From positions 1-47,645 of the forward strand of contig JAJZXF010000012.1 in the NCBI GenBank assembly GCA_021802485.1: DNA of 47,645 nt, given 5' to 3'. Below, piece after piece: positions 26,533 to 33,427 of this stretch. Position 1 is the first letter of the stretch. The number at the start of each line of letters is the position of its first letter. Origin of the DNA: Actinomycetes bacterium. Lineage in GTDB: Bacteria > Actinomycetota > Acidimicrobiia > Acidimicrobiales > JAJZXF01. The notes beneath the pieces were generated by a model. It saw only the letters and a program-made list of their open reading frames with translations. It ran no database searches and was not told the origin of the DNA. A program made the translations under genes and the position numbers.

Positions 26533-28065
26533 ATGAGCCACAGAGACCACAGGCGCATGGTTGGAGTCCTGATGATGCTGTGCGTAGTCGCAGTCTTCGT
26601 CGTCAGCTGCAGCAATGCTGGCCTTGCGCGCTCGAAGCAGAAGGCTCGGAGCAAGGCCACCTCAGCAGCGTCGGTTCCACTTTCCTGGCGGGCGATTTCA
26701 CCACCAAGTAAAGTAGCAGGTGGTTTTCTTGCAAGCGTCTCGTGTGTGTCGCAGAAGTTCTGCGTCGCTGTCGGAAGCGCACCGAGTGCTCCTTCTCCGG
26801 GTCCGCCCCATGAGTACATGCCCCGGACCCCTCCTAAACTTGTCAGCTATGGCACACAGAACTATCCAGGTAGCGCTGTCATAGAGACCTTCAATGGAAA
26901 CTCCTGGCATGACGCCCACATACAGGGGCCTGTCGGCAACAGTGCACTGAGTGCGGTTTCATGCGTATCAAAGAGGTTCTGTGTAGCTGTGGGTTTCGGC
27001 CCTACCGGAGCAGTGATTGCCACCTTTCGAGGCAAGAGGTGGAGCATGACCCAAGCCGCTTCATCAAAACGAGCAAATAGCGGCGTTGTCTTGAATGCAG
27101 TGTCATGCGTCTCGGCGAAGTTCAGCGCCGCGGTGGGCTATGGAGGAGCTGACATGGGCGGAGACCTGCCTCTTAGCGAGACGTTTGACGGAAGCTCATG
27201 GCGAGTCGTGGTTGGGAGCCACGAGTTATCCGTGCCGCGATCACTGTCGAGCATGTACGAGCCGTATATTAGCGGTGAATACGGATGGTATTACGTCGAG
27301 GGACTGAACGGCGTCTCCTGCGTATCTTCGAAGTTCTGTGTTGCCGTTGGATCGGCCGGGGTTCGTAGTGATACCTCCACTGGTGGCAGCTTCCCAATGG
27401 TGGACGCCTACAACGGAAAGACCTGGAAAACCAGTCTCGAGCCGACGGCAATACATGAGCCTTTGGGTCTACGGACTCGAGGAGGCTCGGATGTGGGCCT
27501 AGTGGGTATCTCGTGCAGCTCAGCCAAGTCGTGTGTAGCAGTGGGGTCTTGGGAGCAGCCGCGTTGCATGTGTATGACGCCTCGGGTGACCGGCGGTTGG
27601 AAGCCGCCAGTCGTCACTTCCGTTGTCGAGACCTTCAACGGCAGGAGTTGGTCGGCAGCATCGACGCCTCTCTTCAACCGTGTAGTCCTTGATGACGTGT
27701 CGTGCGAGGGACGGTCTTTCTGTGTCGCTAGCGCTGCGCCTGGGATGTACACCGCATGGAAATGGATGAAGCCTGGTGTTCTCAGAACGCCGGTTTCTGC
27801 TGAGATCTTCAATCACAACAGGTGGCAGGTATCGACCGTGCCGTTAGCTCCTCCGATGACTGGCATTGACTACTATGGGCTCTCATGTGTTCCAGACCGG
27901 GGGTCGGTATGGTGTATGGCGGTCGGCAAAGCCTTTGAGCTGGCTCAAGTTGGAAAGGGTCAGCGCCTCCCCGGACTAGAGCGGCGGTACTACTTCCCCG
28001 AACCAAGGTTGCTTCATCCTGAAGTCGCAGTCGAGACCCTGTCATCAGCACGCGCACCGTCTTGA
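26533..28065 (+). CDS. Lipoprotein with seven Cys-pair repeats, copy 1
   Basis: The 510-residue product begins with a lipoprotein signal, MVGVLMMLCVVAVFVVSC, with the lipobox Cys at residue 26, so it should be anchored on the outer face of the membrane. The rest contains seven repeats of the form VSCVSxKFCVAVG, related to those in the N-terminal half of the preceding protein. In the third repeat the second Cys is replaced (KFSAAVG). Predicted fold: seven-bladed beta-propeller; function unknown. A good Shine-Dalgarno (ggagg, 8 bases before ATG) is present. The gene lies 41 bases after the preceding gene and is probably cotranscribed. Confidence 0.85.
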   Translation: MSHRDHRRMVGVLMMLCVVAVFVVSCSNAGLARSKQKARSKATSAASVPLSWRAISPPSKVAGGFLASVSCVSQKFCVAVGSAPSAPSPGPPHEYMPRTPPKLVSYGTQNYPGSAVIETFNGNSWHDAHIQGPVGNSALSAVSCVSKRFCVAVGFGPTGAVIATFRGKRWSMTQAASSKRANSGVVLNAVSCVSAKFSAAVGYGGADMGGDLPLSETFDGSSWRVVVGSHELSVPRSLSSMYEPYISGEYGWYYVEGLNGVSCVSSKFCVAVGSAGVRSDTSTGGSFPMVDAYNGKTWKTSLEPTAIHEPLGLRTRGGSDVGLVGISCSSAKSCVAVGSWEQPRCMCMTPRVTGGWKPPVVTSVVETFNGRSWSAASTPLFNRVVLDDVSCEGRSFCVASAAPGMYTAWKWMKPGVLRTPVSAEIFNHNRWQVSTVPLAPPMTGIDYYGLSCVPDRGSVWCMAVGKAFELAQVGKGQRLPGLERRYYFPEPRLLHPEVAVETLSSARAPS

Positions 28066-28193
28066 TGTTGTGCCTTGCGGCCAATACGGTTGGCGAAGCC
28101 GCTCAACAAGCCAATCGTCGGCATCGCTGTTGGAGATGTGGTGGCCGGATGACAAATCGAGACTCTCCAGCGGAACGGTTCGGAGCCTGAACT

Positions 28194-29825
28194 ATGAGCC
28201 ACAGATACCACGGGCGCATGGTTGGAGTCCTCATCATGCTGTGCGTACTCGCAGTCTTCGTCGTTAGCTGCAGTAATGCTGGCCTTTCGCGCTCGAAGCA
28301 GAAGAACCGAACCAAGGCCGCCTCAGCAGCGTCGGTTCCACTTTCCTGGCGGGCGATTTCACCACCAAGTAAAGTAGCAGGTGGTTTTCTTGCAAGCGTC
28401 TCGTGTGTGTCGCAGAAGTTCTGCGTCGCTGTCGGAAGTGCACCGAGTGCTCCTTCTCCGGGTCCGCCCCATGAGTACATGCCGCGAACCCCTCCTAGAC
28501 TCCCCAGCTATTCCTACGGCGCACAGTGGCTCAGCGGTGTCTGGCGCACAGCCCGGGATCACCCTCCCAAACTCCTCAGCTATTCCAACGGCGTCGGGTC
28601 TGTGAACGGCCCACCGAGCTATCCAGGTAGCGCTGTCATAGAGACCTTCAGCGGAAACTCCTGGCATGATGCCCGCATACAGGGGCCTGTAGACAACAGT
28701 GCACTGAGCGCGGTTTCATGCGCATCAAAGAGGTTCTGCGTAGCTGTGGGTTTCGGCCCTACCGGAGCAGTGATTGCAACCTTTCGAGGAAAGAGGTGGA
28801 GCACGATCCAAGCCGCTTCATCCAAACGAGCAAATGGTGGCGTTGTCTTGAATGCGGTGTCATGCGTGTCGGCGAAGTTCTGCGCCGCGGTGGGCTATGG
28901 AGAAGCTGACATGGGCGGAGACCTGCCCGTTACCGAGACGTTTGACGGAAGCTCCTGGCGAGTAGTGGTTGGAAGCCACAAGTTGTCCGTTCCGCGATCA
29001 ATGTCGAGCATGTACGAGCCGTATATTAGCGGTGAATACGGGTGGTATTACGTCGAGGGGCTAAACGGTGTCTCGTGTGTATCTTGGAAGTTTTGTGTTG
29101 CCGTTGGATCGGCCGGGGTTCGTAGTGATACCTCCACTGGTGGCAGCTTCCCAATGGTGGACGCCTACAACGGAAAGACCTGGAAAACTAGTCTCGAGCC
29201 GATAGAGTACATACGTCAACCACCTTGGGATCTATGGTTGCGAAAAGGCCATGCTATGGGCCTAGTGGGTATCTCGTGTAGCTCAGCCAAGTCCTGTGTA
29301 GCAGTGGGGTCTTGGAGGAGTCCAGCTTGCACGTGTATGGTCGCTCAAGTGGCCGGCGAAGGGAGGCCGCCAGTCGTCTCTCCCGTGGTCGAGACCTTCA
29401 ACGGCAGGAGTTGGTCGTCGGCATCAACTCTCCTTACCCACTACGTAGTCCTTGATGACGTGATGTGCGAGTCATGGTCTTTTTGTGTCGCTAGCGCTGC
29501 TCCTGGGATGTACACCGCATGGAAGAAGCCCGGTGTTCTCAGAACACCGGTTTCTGCTGAGATCTTCAATGACAACAGATGGCAGGTCTCGACCGTGCGG
29601 TTAGCTCCCCCGATGACTGGCATTGACTACTATGGGCTCTCATGTGTTCCAGACCGGGGGTCGGTATGGTGTATGGCGGTCGGTAAAGCCTTTGAGCTGG
29701 CTCAACTTGGAAAGGGCCCCCGGTACGTCCCCGGACTAGACCCGCGGTACTACTTCCCCGAACCAAGGTTGTTTCATCGCGAAGTCGCAGTCGAGATTGC
29801 GACGCCAGCACGCGCACCGTCGTGA
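28194..29825 (+). CDS. Lipoprotein with seven Cys-pair repeats, copy 2
   Basis: Paralogue of the previous gene, arisen by tandem duplication: 543 residues, the same lipobox (VVSC, Cys26) and the same seven repeats. It differs by an insert of about 29 residues near residue 107 containing PKLLSYSNGVGSVNG, and by keeping the Cys lost in repeat 3 of copy 1 (KFCAAVGY). In copy 2 repeat 6 reads MCESWSFCVASA. The Shine-Dalgarno ggagg of copy 1 is ggagc here, so translation may be weaker. Its promoter region is a remnant of the 126-bp repeat gene. Confidence 0.85.
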   Translation: MSHRYHGRMVGVLIMLCVLAVFVVSCSNAGLSRSKQKNRTKAASAASVPLSWRAISPPSKVAGGFLASVSCVSQKFCVAVGSAPSAPSPGPPHEYMPRTPPRLPSYSYGAQWLSGVWRTARDHPPKLLSYSNGVGSVNGPPSYPGSAVIETFSGNSWHDARIQGPVDNSALSAVSCASKRFCVAVGFGPTGAVIATFRGKRWSTIQAASSKRANGGVVLNAVSCVSAKFCAAVGYGEADMGGDLPVTETFDGSSWRVVVGSHKLSVPRSMSSMYEPYISGEYGWYYVEGLNGVSCVSWKFCVAVGSAGVRSDTSTGGSFPMVDAYNGKTWKTSLEPIEYIRQPPWDLWLRKGHAMGLVGISCSSAKSCVAVGSWRSPACTCMVAQVAGEGRPPVVSPVVETFNGRSWSSASTLLTHYVVLDDVMCESWSFCVASAAPGMYTAWKKPGVLRTPVSAEIFNDNRWQVSTVRLAPPMTGIDYYGLSCVPDRGSVWCMAVGKAFELAQLGKGPRYVPGLDPRYYFPEPRLFHREVAVEIATPARAPS

Positions 29826-30197
29826 TGCTGTACCTGGAGGGCAACATGCCTAGCAAAGCCGTCGAACTTCGTTTCAGGACCCCCAGCGTTAGCCTTGTGT
29901 CACCTGAGCCTCGGCTCGTTTGAGGCACTGGATCTCGGCCGAGCGCTCTGCCAGGTCGCCTCCGATGGGGACTCTTTGCCTTCGGCGCTGCGCGGGCGGT
30001 CCCCCCGACTGGATTTGCTGGCGAGAGATCGCGATGTCCTTGCTCTACTCCGCTCGAGATCGGTGTTGCTGGAGTGGGATAGGCGCTGGCATCCAAGGAC
30101 CTGCGCCTGTGGCGGGGTGGCGCTCGACTATCCTGTGGATTGCGGTTTCGCAACAGCAAGGTTTAGAGCAAACAGAAAAGGTGATGTGGGTTAGAAG
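29826..30197 (+). pseudogene. Non-coding stretch with a decayed 126-bp repeat fragment
   Basis: No intact gene is seen in these 372 bases. At 29953-29987 the sequence aggtcgcctccgatggggac, followed by tctttgccttcggcg, closely matches the VASDGGLFAFGD-coding part of the 126-bp repeats (compare 26247-26284), but one base is missing so the frame is lost. Bases 29826-29870 resemble the spacer after lipoprotein copy 1. This looks like the eroded downstream end of the repeat-protein cluster. Confidence 0.65.
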
Positions 30198-31370
30198 GTG
30201 ACACTGGCGCAGCGTTCCGTAGAGATCAGCACACCGTCGAACATGTTCGTCAAAGACAGGTACCAGGACTTTCGCAACGTCGATTTCGTCTTGGTGCTTT
30301 CGACGTTGGCCATGGCTGCGATCGGCACGATAATGGTGTACTACGCGACGCGTGCACAGCTCGTGTTGAATGGAGTCAGCGCGCATTACTTCCTGGACCG
30401 CCAGGCGGTTTTCGTGTGCATCGGCATCGTGCTCATGTTCGCGACGATGCTTATCGACTACCGGCACTACGAATCCCTGGCACCGCTAGCGTATAGCGGG
30501 GTCTTGCTGTTGCTGCTTGCAGTTATCACGCCCCTTGGTTCGAGCGCGCTTGGCTCGCAGCGCTGGTTCCAGTTGGGTCCGGTGCAGGTCCAGCCATCGG
30601 AGGTCGCTATCCTTGGGGTGATTCTTGCAGTCTCCGCGTACTTCGCCAGAGACCCGGGGGAAGAAGGCCTGGCGTTCAAGCGCGTTCTCATCGCGCTCGT
30701 CATCGGTGGGATACCGACGTTCCTGGTCATGATCCAGCCCGACCTTGGCTCCGCGATCGTGATGGGAATCGTGCTGATCGCTATGGTGATAGTTGGAGGC
30801 ATACGGATGCGGCATCTATTGCTGCTTGCGATTGTCGGGGTGGCTTCTGTGTATCTCGCTCTGCACGTCGGCATTCTGAAGCCCTACCAGATGCAGCGGC
30901 TGCTCAGCTTCATTCACCCTACGCACAATGTGCAGGGGGCTGCTTACAACCTCGCAGAGTCGAAGGCAGCGATTGGCCACGGCGGACTCATGGGCACCGG
31001 TCTTGGCCATGGCGCTCAGACGAACTTGGGTTTCGTGCCATCCGAGCAGACGGACTTTATCTTCACCGCGGTCGGCGAGCAGCTGGGCTTCGTGGGTGGT
31101 GCGGTCGTCATCGGGCTGTTCGCTTTGATCATCTGGAGGATCCTGCGTGCTGCCCAGCGTGCGACGGACACTTTTGGGAGACTCCTGTGCGCAGGCGTTG
31201 TGGCGCTCCTTGCATTTTCTGTGTTCGAGAACACGGGCATGACCGTCGGGATAATGCCAATTGCAGGGATCCCGCTTCCTCTCATGAGCTATGGGGGTTC
31301 AGCGATGCTTACATTCTTTGTCTCGATCGGCCTCGCGCTGAACGTCGGGATGAGGTCGGGCAGATCCTAA
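30198..31370 (+). CDS. rodA: SEDS-family peptidoglycan glycosyltransferase, RodA-like
   Basis: RodA polymerises lipid II into glycan strands for wall elongation. The 390-residue protein has about ten hydrophobic helices. Family segments are GSQRWFQLGPVQVQPSEVA, MIQPDLGSAIVM, NVQGAAYNLAESKAAIGHGGLMGTG, PSEQTDFIFTAVGEQLGFVG and the C-terminal GIPLPLMSYGGSAMLTFF. The usual position of the functional Asp falls in the PSEQTD block. The start is GTG 30198; an ATG at 30243 is an alternative. No class B penicillin-binding protein, the usual partner, is adjacent. A second SEDS gene lies nearby on the minus strand. Confidence 0.9.
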   Translation: MTLAQRSVEISTPSNMFVKDRYQDFRNVDFVLVLSTLAMAAIGTIMVYYATRAQLVLNGVSAHYFLDRQAVFVCIGIVLMFATMLIDYRHYESLAPLAYSGVLLLLLAVITPLGSSALGSQRWFQLGPVQVQPSEVAILGVILAVSAYFARDPGEEGLAFKRVLIALVIGGIPTFLVMIQPDLGSAIVMGIVLIAMVIVGGIRMRHLLLLAIVGVASVYLALHVGILKPYQMQRLLSFIHPTHNVQGAAYNLAESKAAIGHGGLMGTGLGHGAQTNLGFVPSEQTDFIFTAVGEQLGFVGGAVVIGLFALIIWRILRAAQRATDTFGRLLCAGVVALLAFSVFENTGMTVGIMPIAGIPLPLMSYGGSAMLTFFVSIGLALNVGMRSGRS

Positions 31371-31552
31371 GAGCCTGGGCAGCGCGGATACCTGCTGAGC
31401 ACTGGCCTTGTTCCGCTCAGGCGTGTGGTAGTAGGGCAAGCTAGCATTGGGGGCGACCGAGGTGAGAGGAGGCGAGTCTGGCGAGCGCTGAGGAAGCTGA
31501 GATAGGAGAAGCCCCCCGGCAAGACGGCCCAACGGACATCGGAACACCTCGA

Positions 31553-31948
31553 ATGTGCCAGGTGGCACTCGCCGGAGTGACTATGGACCTGCCTGACGCA
31601 TATCCGGTGATTGTTCTGAGGGAGATCGATCCGCCAAGGCGCGAGCTGAAGATACCCGTTGGGCTCGCTGAGGGTACCGCTATAGCCTATGGGTTCCGTG
31701 GCATCGAGACGCCACGACCGTTGACCCACGAAATGCTCTCAAGCGTTCTGGACCGTTTCGGAGTGCGATTGGAGGCAGTCCGGGTTATAGCAAAGGTCGG
31801 GCGAGTTTACTTTGCGGAGATGGTCATGACGTCGCCTTCTTCGGGCCCTCAGGTGATCCCGTGTCGGCCATCGGATGGTTTTGCGCTAGCGCTGCGCCAG
31901 GAGATACCGGTGCCGTTGCTCGTGGTGGAGGAGGTGTTGGAGGCCTGA
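31553..31948 (+). CDS. DUF151 / bifunctional-nuclease-domain protein
   Basis: The 131-residue product has the DUF151 pattern: LAGVTMDLPDAYPVIVLRE, RELKIPVGLAEGTAIAYGF, RPLTHEMLSSVLDRFGV and CRPSDGFALALRQEIPV. DUF151 proteins have been linked to nuclease activity in plants and are widespread but poorly understood in actinobacteria. The ATG at 31553 has no clear Shine-Dalgarno. The frame is open upstream, and a strong agaggagg (31465-31472) lies five bases before an in-frame CTG at 31478, which would add 25 residues; a non-standard start is possible. The last 125 bases overlap the antisense 3' end of the FtsW-like gene. Confidence 0.82.
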   Translation: MCQVALAGVTMDLPDAYPVIVLREIDPPRRELKIPVGLAEGTAIAYGFRGIETPRPLTHEMLSSVLDRFGVRLEAVRVIAKVGRVYFAEMVMTSPSSGPQVIPCRPSDGFALALRQEIPVPLLVVEEVLEA

Positions 31949-33299
31949 CGGCCACGGTTCGGGCACCCTCGTCGGAGATTCGCATGAGTAGGGCGACCAG
32001 GACGTAGTTCGCAAGGAGGGAAGAACCGCCGTAGGCGACAAAAGGTAAGGCCATGCCTGTTAATGGCAGGACCCTTATTACGCCCGCAAGGATGAAGAAC
32101 GTCTGGAGTCCGATGGTGACGGTCAGGCCTGCAGCTACGAGCTTTGCGAAGTCGGATCTTGCTGCTCTCGCGATCCGAAGGCCAGTTCCGATCAACGCTA
32201 GGAATGCCATCAGGACGATCGTTGTCCCGAGCAACCCCATCTCCTCGCCGATCGCTGCGAATATGAAGTCGCTTGTCACGACGGGAATGACATCCGGGTG
32301 GCCGAGGCCGAGGCCGGTTCCCGCCAAGCCGCCACTACCGAAAGCATACTGTGCCTGCACGAGCTGGTAGCCGGTGGTAGCAGAGTACTTCCAAGGGTCG
32401 ATCCAAACAGCAATTCGTTCATTGACCTGTGTGAACAGATGAGCGCCTACAAATGTTGCTGCTACGAACAGGATGGCTCCGATTGCGAGGTAGGAGGTCT
32501 TCCCAGTTGCTGTCCAGAGCATGAATAGGAATACGCAGAATACGAGAAGCGAGAACCCAACGTCACGCTCTGCGGTCATGATGAGGATCGAGACCCCCCA
32601 AGTCAACAGCAGCGGTGCGATCGGGCGTGGATCGAGGACAAGGAAGTTCCCGACACGGGTGGTCGGTGTCGACAGGAGCTCTCGCTTCTCGGCCAGGTAA
32701 GAGGCGAAGAAGATACAGATCCCGATCTTACCGATCTCTACGGGCTGGAATGTGAATGGACCGACCTTGACCCACAAACGCGCGCCGCCGATATCGACAC
32801 CGAAATGGGGAACCAGCGGAAGGAAGAGTAGCCCGATACTAGCAAAGGCTATGAGGTAGCGATAACGCTCCAGATCTCGTGAGTGACGAATGAGAACCAG
32901 CGTCGCAACGTAAGCGAACACTCCGATCGCGGTCCAGCCAGCCTGGAGCGTCGCCTCGTGGTAGTCGAGGCGTGTGATGATCACGTAACCGAGGCCATTG
33001 AGGAACGCGACGATAGGCAGCATGACGGGGCTGGCTCCGGGTGCTAGCCACCGGTTGGCGAAGTGGGGGACCAGGGAGAGCCCGAGTATGACCCCGAGGA
33101 GCGGGCCGATGTCATCGGGCATGTGCGCAGTCGTGCCAAGTGCCGCGAGCACGTACGCCGCGACTGTTATCAAGGCGGCCATGAGCAAGAGCATTAGCTC
33201 GGCTCTGCGTTTCGGGTTGTTCCAGAAGCCGGAGGGAGTGCTCGTCGAGGCAGCACCCACGGACGCCGTCGGTGCGCCAGCTGAGGATGATCGTCGCAT
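31824..33299 (-). CDS. SEDS-family glycosyltransferase, FtsW/RodA-like
   Basis: A 491-residue polytopic protein with about 10-12 hydrophobic helices. Family segments: GGARLWVKVGPFTFQPVEIGK, GYQLVQAQYAFGSGGLAGTG, PVVTSDFIFAAIGEEMGLLG and the C-terminal LTGMALPFVAYGGSSLLANY. It makes glycan strands from lipid II, for division (FtsW) or elongation (RodA); the sequence alone does not decide. The extended N-terminal membrane part (two extra helices) is typical of actinobacterial FtsW/RodA. The C-terminal 40 residues after MRISDEGARTVAV are Pro/Ala-rich and are read from the strand opposite the conserved end of the DUF151 gene. It is divergent from ppk. Confidence 0.9.
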   Translation of the reverse strand: MRRSSSAGAPTASVGAASTSTPSGFWNNPKRRAELMLLLMAALITVAAYVLAALGTTAHMPDDIGPLLGVILGLSLVPHFANRWLAPGASPVMLPIVAFLNGLGYVIITRLDYHEATLQAGWTAIGVFAYVATLVLIRHSRDLERYRYLIAFASIGLLFLPLVPHFGVDIGGARLWVKVGPFTFQPVEIGKIGICIFFASYLAEKRELLSTPTTRVGNFLVLDPRPIAPLLLTWGVSILIMTAERDVGFSLLVFCVFLFMLWTATGKTSYLAIGAILFVAATFVGAHLFTQVNERIAVWIDPWKYSATTGYQLVQAQYAFGSGGLAGTGLGLGHPDVIPVVTSDFIFAAIGEEMGLLGTTIVLMAFLALIGTGLRIARAARSDFAKLVAAGLTVTIGLQTFFILAGVIRVLPLTGMALPFVAYGGSSLLANYVLVALLMRISDEGARTVAVRPPTPPPPRATAPVSPGAALAQNHPMADTGSPEGPKKATS

Positions 33300-33427
33300 C
33301 TCTCAAGCACCATACCGCGTTCGGGGTTGTGTCGGAGCGCAACGTCCCTGCGAGGGCCTTTGGCCTTTGGCGCTGCGAGTCGCGAGTCTTGGAGCCCTTG
33401 GGGATGTAACCTTGGAACTGGTGACTG

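Larger units (their letters stand above)
26441..29825 (+). repeat. Tandem segmental duplication of about 1.66 kb
   Basis: The segment from 26441 (inside the last 126-bp repeat) to 28065 is duplicated at 28099-29825. The copied part includes the end of the upstream repeat gene (ccgctcaacaagccaatcgt), the 40-base intergenic region and the whole lipoprotein gene. Start codons are 1,661 bp apart. The bases after the second copy (29826-29870) again resemble those after the first, hinting at a lost third unit. Confidence 0.9.
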
